Assembly: GCA_018828145.1 (NCBI GenBank)
Contig: JAHJWO010000055.1
Span: 62,001-126,000 of the forward strand
Origin: Alphaproteobacteria bacterium
GTDB taxonomy: Bacteria; Pseudomonadota; Alphaproteobacteria; Rhizobiales; Devosiaceae
Length of the DNA: 64,000 nucleotides
Reading direction: 5' to 3'
Both the position numbers and the translations under genes were made by a program. Shown one piece after another: positions 34,429 to 43,028 of this stretch (within the stretch, counting starts at the first letter, position 1; each line of letters opens with the position of its first letter). The notes under the pieces are model-generated. The model ran no database searches. It was not told where the DNA came from and saw only the letters and a list, made by a program, of their open reading frames with translations.

Positions 34429-34945
34429 GCTGACGGACCCTAAGCCGATCATTTTGTGGCGAGCCTACGTTCCTCGCTGGTCACATCTACCGCTATCGGG
34501 GGAGGGCGCTGCTCGTTTTGGAGGCCGTTGGAATCCAGTGGGCGTCCCTACGATTTATGCCGCGCAGGAATTGTCGACCGCCTGGGCAGAATACAATCAA
34601 GGTTTCGTGCAGCATCCAGCATTGATCGCTCAGCTGGAGCTAACCGGTGCACGCCTCGTCGACACCACCGATCCCTCGATCCTCCGCGAATGGGGACTGG
34701 ACGAGGACATTCACAAGACGGAGTGGCGGTCGGAACTGGACAAGGGGATCGTCGCTGCCACGCATGCCGCATATCAAATGCTTGTTGACGCGAAGGTTGA
34801 TGGGGTCATCTATCCGTCTTTTATGTCTCCAGGTGGAAGCTGTGTCGCACTCTGGCGCTGGAACCAGTCGAATGGTCCGGTTCTTAGGGTAGTTGACCCT
34901 GACGGCCGGCTTCCGACAACCTCGGCGTCTTGGCGAAACCCATAA
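34421..34945 (+). CDS. RES-domain toxin
   Basis: A 174-residue RES protein. The three name-giving residues are visible: Arg in WRAYVPRW or FGGRWNP, Glu in STAWAEYNQG and Ser in SPGGSCVALW. Known RES toxins degrade NAD+ in the cell. The start ATGCCTAG overlaps the antitoxin stop; a longer frame to 34367 reads the antitoxin out of frame. Full length and apparently intact. Confidence 0.93.
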   Translation: MPRLTDPKPIILWRAYVPRWSHLPLSGEGAARFGGRWNPVGVPTIYAAQELSTAWAEYNQGFVQHPALIAQLELTGARLVDTTDPSILREWGLDEDIHKTEWRSELDKGIVAATHAAYQMLVDAKVDGVIYPSFMSPGGSCVALWRWNQSNGPVLRVVDPDGRLPTTSASWRNP

Positions 34946-35082
34946 CATGTCGTTCCCGTGAGGCGGGATAGGGCAGGGGACTTTGGTCCACGCCTAGAAG
35001 GGGTGGCTTGCCGACCGGCAGCTTATGGGCCAGCTGTTGGAAAGTAAGACATTCGGACGACTGGTCCGCGCCCGCCTGACCT

Positions 35083-36267
35083 TTATACGCGGATCGCGAC
35101 GCCCTTTGGCGATATTCTCAGCCAAAGGATTGCCGCAGCAGCCATGCCCAGCCAAGGCAGAAGCCACATGTTGAGCGCCTGCCAACCCATGGTGTTCTGC
35201 AGCACACCGGCGCTCAGTGACGCCGCCAGCCCGACGATGAAGATGGTGAGGTCATTGGCAGCCTGTGCCTTGCCTTTCTCAGCGGTTGTATAGGTACGGG
35301 TTAGCAGGTTGGTGCCGCCGATATAGAGGAAGTTCCAGCCGACACCCAGGAGGATCAAGGCCGCTGTGAAGGAATAAAAGCCGGTGCCGGAGAGGCTAAA
35401 GAGCACGTGGCCTGTCAGCAGCGTGATGCCAGTCAGCATGACCTGCAGGACGCCGAAACGGGCGATGAGGGAACCGGTGAAGAACGAGGGGAGAAACATG
35501 CCCAGCACGTGCAGCTGGATCACGGTCGATGTGGCAGCCAGATCATGCTGATGATGCACCATGGCCAATGGTGTTGCCGTCATAGCGAGGATCATGATGC
35601 CATAGCCGGTGACGGCGCCGAAGAGCGCGACGAGATAGGTTGGCTGCAGCACGATTTCACGGAGGGGCCGTACCGCGGCCCGCTCATCGGCGGTGTCTAC
35701 GCTCTGCGGGACGTTCACGCCAAGCAGCACGCCAACAGCCAGGGCCGAAGCGACCGACAGGAATAGGAAGGACGCCGTGTACGTCGGCTGCAAAAGTTCG
35801 CCGCCCCATCGCGCCAAAAGCGGCCCGACGAGTGCGGCCACCACCCCACCGGCAAGCACCAGCGAGATGGCACGCGGCCTGAAACCGTCATCGGAGACCT
35901 CACCGGCTGCGAAGCGATAGAACTGGGCGAAGCCTTGGTAGCATCCCGCAAGGAAGGTGCCCACGCAGAGCAGTGTGATGGACGAGGTCATCATCCCGCC
36001 TGCAGCCACCAGGCCGCCCAAGGTACCCAAGCTGGCTCCAGTGACGAAGCCGATCTTGCGGCCAACGCGTGTCATCCACATCGAAGCGGGAACCGTCGAT
36101 ACCGCGGTGCCAAGAAACATCGCCGCGATCGGTGCGGTCGCCCATTCCGGCGATGGGGCAAGAATGCTTCCGGCCAGGCCGCCAATGGTCATCACCAATA
36201 CCGAAACGATCTGGAACAGCGCCTGTGCCGTCGCCAGCAGGAAGACTTGTCGGTGCATGGGCTGCAT
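35083..36267 (-). CDS. MFS transporter of the sulfur/persulfide-type cluster
   Basis: A 394-residue, 12-span major-facilitator protein. Landmarks are TRVGRKIGFVTGASLGTLGG after TM2 and GTNLLTRTYTTAEKGKAQAA in the second half. The substrate is unknown. It follows the ArsR-rhodanese gene by 26 bases on the same strand and is likely regulated by it. A decayed relative of the same gene lies at 56.8-57.6 kb, sharing long stretches such as GFRPRAISLVLAGGVVAAL. Confidence 0.9.
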   Translation of the reverse strand: MQPMHRQVFLLATAQALFQIVSVLVMTIGGLAGSILAPSPEWATAPIAAMFLGTAVSTVPASMWMTRVGRKIGFVTGASLGTLGGLVAAGGMMTSSITLLCVGTFLAGCYQGFAQFYRFAAGEVSDDGFRPRAISLVLAGGVVAALVGPLLARWGGELLQPTYTASFLFLSVASALAVGVLLGVNVPQSVDTADERAAVRPLREIVLQPTYLVALFGAVTGYGIMILAMTATPLAMVHHQHDLAATSTVIQLHVLGMFLPSFFTGSLIARFGVLQVMLTGITLLTGHVLFSLSGTGFYSFTAALILLGVGWNFLYIGGTNLLTRTYTTAEKGKAQAANDLTIFIVGLAASLSAGVLQNTMGWQALNMWLLPWLGMAAAAILWLRISPKGVAIRV

Positions 36268-36293
36268 GGTTGCTTCTTCTCAGCTCAGAATGG

Positions 36294-36953
36294 TCATGAT
36301 GCGACGGCGTTGCCCGCTGCCGCCCATTGGGGCATGCCGTCTTCCAGGCGGCGGGCCCTGAAGCCCTGTGCCCGAAGGCGCGACACCGCCTCGAAAGACA
36401 TGACGCAATAGGCTCCACGGCAATAGGCGACGATGTCTTTTTCGGGGTCGAGCGTGGTCAGGCAGGCGTCGAGTTCGGCAAGCGGCACATTCAATGCACC
36501 GGGGACGTGGCCGAGAGCGAATTCGTCTGCCGGTCGCACGTCGAGCACCGTGACCATGCCGTCGCGCAGGCGGCCCGACAGTTCGTCGCGGGTGATCGGC
36601 TCGAGGCTATCCCGCTGCTCGAAATAGCCTCGGACGATCTTGTCGACTTCGGCGAGGTTATTCTCGGCCACCCGCTGGATCGCCTGCATAGCTGCCAGGA
36701 CACTGGCGTCGGCCAGCCTATAAACGACGTACTTGCCCTGGCGCTCCGCTGCGACCAGCCCGGCGCGGCGCATGGTCTGCAGATGCTGCGAGACATTGGC
36801 GATGGGCGAGCCGAGCTTTTCTGCCAGCAGATCGACGCTGCGCGGCCCTTGGCCGAGTTGCTCGATCAGCTCCAGCCGTTGCGGGTGGCCCAGCGTCTTG
36901 GCGACCAGGGCGAACTGCTCGAACAGGGCCAGCTTGGGTGAAGGACTTGACAT
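36294..36953 (-). CDS. ArsR-family regulator fused to a rhodanese domain
   Basis: About 219 residues. The N-terminal ArsR/SmtB winged helix has TLGHPQRLELIEQLGQGPRS and PIANVSQHLQTMRRAGLV. The C-terminal rhodanese domain has VLDVRPADEFALGHVPGALN and the active-site loop VAYCRGAYCVMS with the catalytic Cys. Such fusions sense sulfane sulfur or control sulfur-oxidation and detoxification genes. It is divergent from the MBL-type gene, so it probably controls both sides. GTG 36959 is an alternative start to ATG 36953. Confidence 0.93.
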   Translation of the reverse strand: MSSPSPKLALFEQFALVAKTLGHPQRLELIEQLGQGPRSVDLLAEKLGSPIANVSQHLQTMRRAGLVAAERQGKYVVYRLADASVLAAMQAIQRVAENNLAEVDKIVRGYFEQRDSLEPITRDELSGRLRDGMVTVLDVRPADEFALGHVPGALNVPLAELDACLTTLDPEKDIVAYCRGAYCVMSFEAVSRLRAQGFRARRLEDGMPQWAAAGNAVAS

Positions 36954-37039
36954 CAGCACATCGCTCGATCATTCAATGGAATTATTGACTATAACAAACT
37001 GGACCGCTCCGCAAGGATTGGTATTAGCGGAGTTCCATC

Positions 37040-37776
37040 ATGATCCTGCGTCAGTTCCTGCATTTCGACCCCGTGGGGGCCTCGTACCTTTTGGGCTGCG
37101 GCGGCAAGGCGTCAGCGGCGGTGATCGACCCTATCGGGCCTGTTGAACCCTATCTCGAAGCTGCTGCTGCCACCGGTATGAAGATACTCTATGTGATCGA
37201 CTCGCATATCCATGCCGACCACATCTCATCCGGGCGTGCCTTGGCCGCAGCGAGCGGCGGCAAGTACACCCTGTTCGCCGGCGCCAAAACGAATTTCGAC
37301 TTTCATGGCGTGAGTGACGGCAGCGTTCTAGAGCTGGGCAATGTCCTGCTCTCCGTCATGCATACGCCGGGCCATACCCCTGAAACATGTCGCTACTGGT
37401 CACCGATCGTAGCCGCGCCGAGGAGCCGTGGTTCGTCCTGACGGGCCATACGTTGATGGTGGGCGACATGGGACGAACCGAACTTGCCAGCAGTGCCGAG
37501 GACGGTGCCCGGGCGCTGTTTGCCAGCGTGGAACGGCTCAAGGCACTGCCTGACCATATGGAGGTGTTGCCTGGTGCCTTTTCCGGCTCGGTATGCGGAT
37601 GCAGCCTCAGCGGCAAGCCAACTTCGACCATCGGGTTCGAAAAGCGCTTCAACAAGGCATTCCGCATTGCTGACGAGAGTGAGTTCGTAGCGAAAATGGT
37701 CGCTGACATCCCGCCACCGCCGCTGGAGGCGGCCGCCAACCGTGCCCGCAATGCCGGGCTGGAAATCGTCGCATGA
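37040..37776 (+). pseudogene. MBL-fold hydrolase (persulfide-dioxygenase-like), frameshifted
   Basis: Metallo-beta-lactamase-fold protein related to ETHE1/glyoxalase-II-like enzymes. The first 115 residues carry the metal motif DSHIHADHISSG and the next His in HTPGHTPE. At about 37386 the frame is lost: the rest (MSLLVTDRSRAEEPW, VGDMGRTELA, SGSVCGCSLSGKPTSTIGFE) continues in the +2 frame, as if one base were missing between GAA and ACATG. In the second part the usual metal His before FSGSVCG is Ala (LPGAFSG). So the gene looks inactive, unless the shift is a sequencing error. It ends overlapping the next MFS start (ATGA). Confidence 0.83.
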
Positions 37777-39098
37777 GCGAAGGTGAAGTGTTTTCGGGTG
37801 ACAATGTAGGCCCGCTCACACGGGGCATTCGGGAGAACCTGACACAGTTCGTCCATCAGTTGCTCCAGGTCATGCTGGTGGGCTTTGCTCTGGGCATAAT
37901 GCGGACAGTGGTGCCGGCGCTGGCCGAAGCCGAATTCGGTGTGGCCCGTGGCTCCTTCATCCTCCTGACCGCCTTTGTTGTCGCTTTCGGCATGGTCAAG
38001 GGTGTGCTGAACTTCGTTGCCGGTCGGCTGTCCGAGCGAATTGGACGGAAACGCGTGCTGCTGCTCGGCTGGATCGCGGCGTTGCCTGTCCCGTTCATGA
38101 TCTATTTCGCGCCCGACTGGAACTGGATCGTCGCGGCAACCGTGCTCCTCGGCATCAATCAGGGTCTGGCCTGGTCGATGACCCAAACCTCCAAGCTCGA
38201 CATCACCCGTGCTGACCAGCGCGGGCTGACGATCGGCCTCAATGAATTTGCGGGTTATGTCGGCGTGGCGGTAGCGGGCATTGTCACCGGCTACGCCGCG
38301 ACGGCGCTCGGCGCCAGGCTGGGGCTGCTGATCTTCGGGCTTGCCGTCGTGATCACGGCGCTGGTACTGACCCTGGTCTGGGTTCGCGATACCTTGCCAT
38401 GGGCCAAGGCAGAGGCTGCCACGCACGCCAATGCCAAAACCAGCGCCTATCGCCCGCGCTATCCCCGCAACATCTCCGACAGTCCCACGACTTGGGAGGT
38501 GTTCACGCTGATGTCCTGGCGAGACCGACGCATGGCCGCGATCAGCCAGGCCGGAATGGTCGAGAAGTTCGTCGATGCACTAGTCTGGGTCATCTTTCCG
38601 GTCTTCCTGTTCCAGAAGGGCATGGACCTCGCCTCAATCGGCTGGATCGTCGGCGCCTATGGCTTCGCCTGGGGCGGCTCACAGCTCTTCACCGGTCGAC
38701 TTTCCGATCACGTTGGGCGTCATTGGCCCAATGTGCTCGGCATGTGGATTTCGGGCCTCGGGGTCGCCATGGTGGTGATAGGCAGCGGCGTTTGGTGGTG
38801 GGCCGCATCGGCCGCCATCGCCGGCTTCGGCATGGCCCTGCTTTATCCCAATCTGTCGGCAGCCGTGGCCGACATCGCCCCGCCCAGCTGGCGCGGCTCA
38901 GCCATTGGCATTTACCGGTTCTGGCGTGACCTTGGATATGGCATTGGTGCGCTCGGGCTCGGCCTGGTTGCCCATTTCAGCGGCGCTCTCGAGGCTACAT
39001 TCTGGTTCGTGGCACTTTCGATGATGGTGTCGGGCTTGGTGTTGTGGGCATTCGGTGAGGAGACCCATCCGCGGATAAACCCGGAAGATTTGGCCTAG
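37773..39098 (+). CDS. MFS transporter
   Basis: A 441-residue, 12-span major-facilitator protein with a long central loop (about 205-240). Landmarks are AGRLSERIGRKRVLLLGW after TM2 and TGRLSDHVGRHWPNVLG after TM8. It overlaps the MBL gene by ATGA, so the two are translationally coupled. The pairing with the rhodanese regulator suggests export or import of a sulfur compound; the substrate is not known. Confidence 0.92.
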   Translation: MSEGEVFSGDNVGPLTRGIRENLTQFVHQLLQVMLVGFALGIMRTVVPALAEAEFGVARGSFILLTAFVVAFGMVKGVLNFVAGRLSERIGRKRVLLLGWIAALPVPFMIYFAPDWNWIVAATVLLGINQGLAWSMTQTSKLDITRADQRGLTIGLNEFAGYVGVAVAGIVTGYAATALGARLGLLIFGLAVVITALVLTLVWVRDTLPWAKAEAATHANAKTSAYRPRYPRNISDSPTTWEVFTLMSWRDRRMAAISQAGMVEKFVDALVWVIFPVFLFQKGMDLASIGWIVGAYGFAWGGSQLFTGRLSDHVGRHWPNVLGMWISGLGVAMVVIGSGVWWWAASAAIAGFGMALLYPNLSAAVADIAPPSWRGSAIGIYRFWRDLGYGIGALGLGLVAHFSGALEATFWFVALSMMVSGLVLWAFGEETHPRINPEDLA

Positions 39099-39172
39099 CT
39101 CATGCCTTGGCATCATGGTGGACGTTGACGTCGCTTGATGGCAGCTTTCAGGCATCCCAGCAGGGCAAGGGG

Positions 39173-40267
39173 CTATAGTCCCGCAGCCTTGGTAAGGTTT
39201 ACGCGAAAGCGGTCCCGCCGGCGTTGATAGCGACGGGTCATCTCAGCCGAAACATGCCCTAGCTGCTTCTGGACGTAGCGTTCGTCGACCTCGGCCGATG
39301 AGGCGAGACCGGCCCGCAGAGAATGGCCGGCGAACAAGCCCCCCCGGGCATCTTCCGAAAGGTCGCCCCGTACCCCGGCCGCCAGTGCCGCTGTCTTGAC
39401 CAGGCGGGCGACTTGTTTGTCGTTCAGTCGATCGGCGCCGACGCCCTTGCCCTGCCCAGTCACACGGCGAAACAGCGGGCCATGCGCGATCCGAGCGAGC
39501 TTAAGCCAGGTTTCCACTGCCACAACGGGGCAGGTGGCATCAGTGGATCCGCGACCGATTTCCACTTCACGCCATCCGGTCTTGCCCCGAATATTCAGGA
39601 CCATCCCTTTGTCCAGGATCTCTATCCAACCACGGCCGTCCTCGCTCTGCCCTTCGCCGCCATCGAGGCCGACGATTTCCGAGCGCCGCAGGCCGCCGGC
39701 GAAACCCAGCAGCAGCATGGCGCGATCGCGGATGCCACGCAGGCTGCCGCGGTCGAAGGTTTCCAGCATCGCCAGGAGATCCTCGGGCAACAGGGCTTCC
39801 TTTTGCCGTGGTGGCTTGGCGTGGGTATTGCGGATGCCAGCCATCACTGTGGCGATGTGGCGATCCTTGCGATCTAGGACTTGCCCGAGCTGGGTGTAAT
39901 TCCAGGAAAGCGACGAGAGCCGGCGTTCGATGGTGCTGACTGCATTTGGCGCAACCGTAGCCTGGCCTGTCGCACAGGCCGTAATGTAGAGGCCAACAAT
40001 CTGTGGATCGGGCGGCTGCACTGCCAGTCCCTGCCGGCGACACCAACCAGAAAAATGCTTCCAGTCCGAGGCGTAGGCCAGCCTGGTGTTGGCCGAGCTG
40101 GCTGCCTCGACATAGTCCCGGGCGCGATCCGCCAGGCCGCGCAAATGGGCGCGATCGCCGCCCGGAATCGACACGGCGGAATTGCCGACGGGTGCCGCGG
40201 CTGCAGCACAGGGCAGGGGGGCGTTGCCGGCGTCGTTTTGCGTGGTTTCGTCGAGGTTTTGGGGCAT
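39173..40267 (-). CDS. Tyrosine recombinase/integrase
   Basis: Phage-integrase-family protein, about 364 residues from ATG 40267 (392 from the far start). The SAM-like N-terminal domain is NTRLAYASDWKHFSGWC. The catalytic domain has the first Arg in GFAGGLRRSEIVGLD, the HxLR box GHSLRAGLASSAEVDERYVQ, then KQLGHVSAEMTRRYQRRRDR with the nucleophile Tyr. All catalytic positions seem present. It is divergent from DUF1403 and ScpB-like genes with which it appears to form a cassette. The 40267 start is preferred because it leaves the inverted repeat at 40291-40311 outside the gene; the longer starts have no good binding site. Confidence 0.93.
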   Translation of the reverse strand: MPQNLDETTQNDAGNAPLPCAAAAAPVGNSAVSIPGGDRAHLRGLADRARDYVEAASSANTRLAYASDWKHFSGWCRRQGLAVQPPDPQIVGLYITACATGQATVAPNAVSTIERRLSSLSWNYTQLGQVLDRKDRHIATVMAGIRNTHAKPPRQKEALLPEDLLAMLETFDRGSLRGIRDRAMLLLGFAGGLRRSEIVGLDGGEGQSEDGRGWIEILDKGMVLNIRGKTGWREVEIGRGSTDATCPVVAVETWLKLARIAHGPLFRRVTGQGKGVGADRLNDKQVARLVKTAALAAGVRGDLSEDARGGLFAGHSLRAGLASSAEVDERYVQKQLGHVSAEMTRRYQRRRDRFRVNLTKAAGL

Positions 40268-40290
40268 TCTCTCTATAATGAGCAAAACGT

Positions 40291-40311
40291 CCGATAATGC
40301 AAGATTATCGG
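40291..40311. promoter_or_regulatory. Inverted repeat upstream of recombinase, candidate core or operator site
   Basis: CCGATAAT-GCAAG-ATTATCGG: perfect 8-bp arms around 5 bases. It lies between the recombinase start and the DUF1403 gene. Size and AT-rich inner arms resemble tyrosine-recombinase core sites (dif-like), but an autoregulatory operator is equally possible. Confidence 0.55.
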
Positions 40312-40391
40312 TCATTTTAATGCGCCGACAGGTAGGGCGGATATCTGGCATTTAATTGGCATTAAGCGCCGTTAGATGATAGGCTGCCGGT

Positions 40392-41348
40392 ATGAGATCG
40401 CGTGCTGATTTGCTCCCTGCCGACACTCCGCCGGTGCCAAAAGTGCAGGTATGGGCGCGACCCCGTGGGCTGGTATTGCATGATGCCGATGCAGGCTATC
40501 TGGCCGGCGCGGGTTTGAATTCGTTGGATAATCTGGTGCGCCAGGACTTTTCCTGGGCCGGCGTCTGGCGCCAGCGGCTGGCCCTGCAGAGCGCTGCCGC
40601 GGCGGTCAATTTGACCGGGCGACGCGAGGACGAATCCGCCCTGCGCGACGCCCATTTTCTGCGCGGGATGGGCGACGATCCTGGCCCTTCCGGTCACCTA
40701 CTGATGGCCTGGCGCCGACTAGCCAGCCGCACGACGCACTGTGACGAGGCATCCGTGCGCCCGGTCGCCGAACAGCATCTTGACCTGACCTGGGATGACG
40801 CTCTCGCCGAGGTCGTCGCCAATGCTGGGGACATGATGGTGTCATCTCGGCCGGCGCCGACACTGGCGGCCGAGATCGCCGCCGCCGTCTATCGGGCCCG
40901 GCCCGATGCTGAACTGTTGGGCTTCTGGCTCGCCGACATGCTGCTCGCCCAGAAGTTGAAGTGGCCCATTCCGGTGCCGCTGCTGATGGGACAAGTGACC
41001 TCGGCCGTTTTCAAGTCGGGCGATAACCGCAAGCGCATCCGGCCGGGAGGCGAAGGCTGGGGCAAGGCGGTATTTTTGGCCTACGCGACGGCGGCCGCAC
41101 AAGCCTGCGATCTTGGGATAGAGCTGTCCCACCGGACGGCAAGACTGACGGAGGTGGCGCCGAAGCTGCGGGCCAAAGGTTCTGGCGACGTCATCAAACT
41201 ACTGCTGACCGACGACGCGGTGCCGGGCTCCTGGTCGAGCCCAAAACTGTCGGCGCGCGGCGCCAGGCGGTTGTTTGATCGGCTGAGTGAGTTGGGCGCG
41301 GTGCGTGAGCTCAGCGGCCGGCCGACATTTCGGCTGTACGGATTGTGA
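40392..41348 (+). CDS. DUF1403 family protein
   Basis: A 318-residue soluble protein matching DUF1403: FSWAGVWRQRLALQSAAAAV and the N-terminal GLVLHDADAGYLAGAGLNSL, with LADMLLAQKLKWPIPVPLL and SHRTARLTEVAPKLRAKGSG later. No catalytic motif is visible. A C-terminal winged-helix-like part (ARGARRLFDRLSELGAVREL) suggests DNA binding. Its function is unknown; it occurs in alphaproteobacterial replicons next to integrases and ScpB-like genes. Its last codons overlap or abut the ScpB-like frame, which points to a coupled pair. Confidence 0.9.
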   Translation: MRSRADLLPADTPPVPKVQVWARPRGLVLHDADAGYLAGAGLNSLDNLVRQDFSWAGVWRQRLALQSAAAAVNLTGRREDESALRDAHFLRGMGDDPGPSGHLLMAWRRLASRTTHCDEASVRPVAEQHLDLTWDDALAEVVANAGDMMVSSRPAPTLAAEIAAAVYRARPDAELLGFWLADMLLAQKLKWPIPVPLLMGQVTSAVFKSGDNRKRIRPGGEGWGKAVFLAYATAAAQACDLGIELSHRTARLTEVAPKLRAKGSGDVIKLLLTDDAVPGSWSSPKLSARGARRLFDRLSELGAVRELSGRPTFRLYGL

Positions 41349-41362
41349 GGCAGGGCAAAACA

Positions 41363-42037
41363 ATGGCCAGGCGCAAACGGACAGATGCCGAACCGCCAAT
41401 CTTTGATGCCGAACTTGTCGATATGCCGGCCGACCTGCGCTGGCGCGAATGGATGAACCGCGTCGAGGCGGTCCTGTTCGCGGCGCCAAGGCCGGTGGAG
41501 CGCGAAGCCTTGGCCCGGGTTGTTGGACGCGACGCCAGCATTGACCTGCTGATCGACGACATTCGCGAAGGGCTGCGCGGCAAGCCCTATGACGTGGTCA
41601 GTATTGCTGGGGGCTGGGCGTTCCGCACCCGAACCGCCTATGCCGATGCGATTGCTACTTCTGCTGCCGTGCCGGACCGTGCGGTCGATCTGACCCAGAA
41701 CGAGGCCATGGTGCTGGTGTCGATCGCCTATCACCAGCCGTTGACGCGGGCAGGGGTATCCGAAATTCTCGGGCGCGAGGTGTCGCGCGACGTGATCGGG
41801 GCGCTGCGCGATAAAAATATGATCACTGCGGGACCGCGCAGCCCGACGGCCGGAGCACCGTTCACCTACGTGACGACCAAGGGATTCTTGGAGCATTTTG
41901 GGTTGGACACCTTGCGGGATCTGCCCGAACTTGAGGCCCTTGAGGACGCGGGGCTTCTACATGAAGATCAGGATCCTCCCAGTCTGATGCAAATCGGCAC
42001 AGCAGACGGAGAGACCGCGAGTCACGAAGAGGGTTAG
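41363..42037 (+). CDS. ScpB-like protein (SMC-ScpAB family) on a plasmid
   Basis: About 224 residues with the ScpB layout: two winged helices, WMNRVEAVLFAAPRPVEREA and then LTQNEAMVLVSIAYHQPLTR, RAGVSEILGREVSRDVIGAL, ending with TKGFLEHFGLDTLRDLPEL. ScpB is normally the kleisin-binding subunit of condensin; no ScpA or SMC gene is in the window. It may work with host SMC-ScpA or have a separate role with DUF1403 and the recombinase. The ATG at 41363 is chosen; a GTG at 41345 overlapping the DUF1403 stop is possible. Confidence 0.9.
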   Translation: MARRKRTDAEPPIFDAELVDMPADLRWREWMNRVEAVLFAAPRPVEREALARVVGRDASIDLLIDDIREGLRGKPYDVVSIAGGWAFRTRTAYADAIATSAAVPDRAVDLTQNEAMVLVSIAYHQPLTRAGVSEILGREVSRDVIGALRDKNMITAGPRSPTAGAPFTYVTTKGFLEHFGLDTLRDLPELEALEDAGLLHEDQDPPSLMQIGTADGETASHEEG

Positions 42038-42336
42038 GCCACCGGTTCGCGTAAATGACCAACGATCGATACGGGAGGATATCATTCCTTGGTGGGGGCG
42101 ACCCGCCGACGAAACTCGGGTGTTCCCTCCTCAGGTCTGGGTTCTGTCACGCAGAACCTTGCCCGTCGGCGAGACCGGGGATGCAAAGGTCATTGGGACG
42201 GGATCGCCCACCTTCACAAGCACAGGGTGGAAGGGTGAGGGACACCCCTTGGCCGTCGCGAGAGGCAGAGCCCCTTAGACTAGAAGAGTGTGTGCCGGCT
42301 TTGCTCTAGTCTGCCTGTGGTGTAAGCTCACCTCAT

Positions 42337-42377
42337 GGTAGCGAGTCGTTAACCATTTCTGGTAACGAGTCGTTGAC
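42337..42377. repeat. Two 17-bp direct repeats with 24-bp period
   Basis: GGTAGCGAGTCGTTAAC and GGTAACGAGTCGTTGAC, 15 of 17 positions the same, starting 24 bases apart. They may be a tandem operator or iteron-like site. There is no third copy, so this is not a CRISPR. Confidence 0.55.
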
Positions 42378-42496
42378 ATTGTGATCGCCTGCGACAATTT
42401 ATTCCACTTAAGGCGATTGACGGCACCCAGCAATATGTTGTTAAACTCGCGCAGCAACACGGTTTGAGGCTTGTGTTGTAAGTAATTCTAGGCGAT

Positions 42497-42540
42497 AAAA
42501 AACCCGAGAGTGGATTCCTCCATTCCCGGGTTTTGTGTTT
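42497..42540. terminator. Bidirectional rho-independent terminator
   Basis: AAAACCCG ... CGGGTTTT with an inner AGTGGA/TCCATT stem and A and T runs on the two sides. It separates the recombinase cassette from the defence island. Confidence 0.8.
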
Positions 42541-42661
42541 TCGGCGGCCATTGCGCATCCGAACTTCCGGAAGCACAAACGGGGCCGATCACAGCCGTTG
42601 CAAGCGTGGTTCTAGTCCCGGAGATCCGCTTTGTATAGCGCTCTCTGAGTATATCACCACC

Positions 42662-42859
42662 ATGGCTACCAAGCCACCTCTGCGTCCGGGCCACACCGCG
42701 CCCGCTTCTGCCCAATATGCCGTCGTCGGTCCGCGTGGCGGATTGACCGGTGCCGAAGTTACCGGCGTCAAGGGCAAGACTCTGCCTCCGACCGAAAAGC
42801 CCGGTCAGAGCTACGTGATCGCCGATCGCACTAAAAACGATGCCGGCAAGGGTCGCTAA
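42662..42859 (+). CDS. YjzC-like small protein
   Basis: A 65-residue protein with the pattern RPGHTAPASAQYAVVGPRGG, then TLPPTEKPGQSYVIADRTK, as in the YjzC family of small proteins of unknown function. The Met at 42662 fits the family start; the longer frame reads the terminator region. It lies 1 base before a small helix-turn-helix gene, so the two form a bicistron. Confidence 0.75.
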   Translation: MATKPPLRPGHTAPASAQYAVVGPRGGLTGAEVTGVKGKTLPPTEKPGQSYVIADRTKNDAGKGR

Positions 42860-42860
42860 G

Positions 42861-43028
42861 ATGACCCGGCGTTCTCCTCCCCTGACCGCCGACATCGCAG
42901 CTGCCATCAAGCGTCTTGCTAAGGAAACCGACCTCCTGCAGCACGAGATCGCGGCCAGGCTGAACCTGAACCAGGGCCGCGTGAGCGAAGTGCTCACCGG
43001 CAAGCGCTTCTCGGAAGTGCATCCCTGA
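42861..43028 (+). CDS. Small helix-turn-helix protein
   Basis: A 55-residue protein made almost entirely of one helix-turn-helix: IKRLAKETDLLQHEIAARLN, then NQGRVSEVLTGKRFSEV, the Xre-like recognition helix. The start is 1 base after the YjzC-like stop. It could be an antitoxin or an autoregulator for the pair or for the genes that follow; this is inferred. Confidence 0.72.
   Translation: MTRRSPPLTADIAAAIKRLAKETDLLQHEIAARLNLNQGRVSEVLTGKRFSEVHP

Larger units (their letters stand above)
42038..42661. other. Non-coding boundary between recombinase cassette and defence island
   Basis: About 620 bases without a supported gene. It holds an inverted repeat AGACTAGA / TCTAGTCT (42277-42284, 42305-42312), a pair of 17-bp direct repeats (42337-42377) and a bidirectional terminator (42497-42540). 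Together these mark a transcriptional boundary and possibly a mobile-island edge. Confidence 0.55.

Noticed and set aside
42337..42377. Possible CRISPR
   Set aside because: Only two repeat units with a 7-base gap, no further copies and no cas genes in the window.
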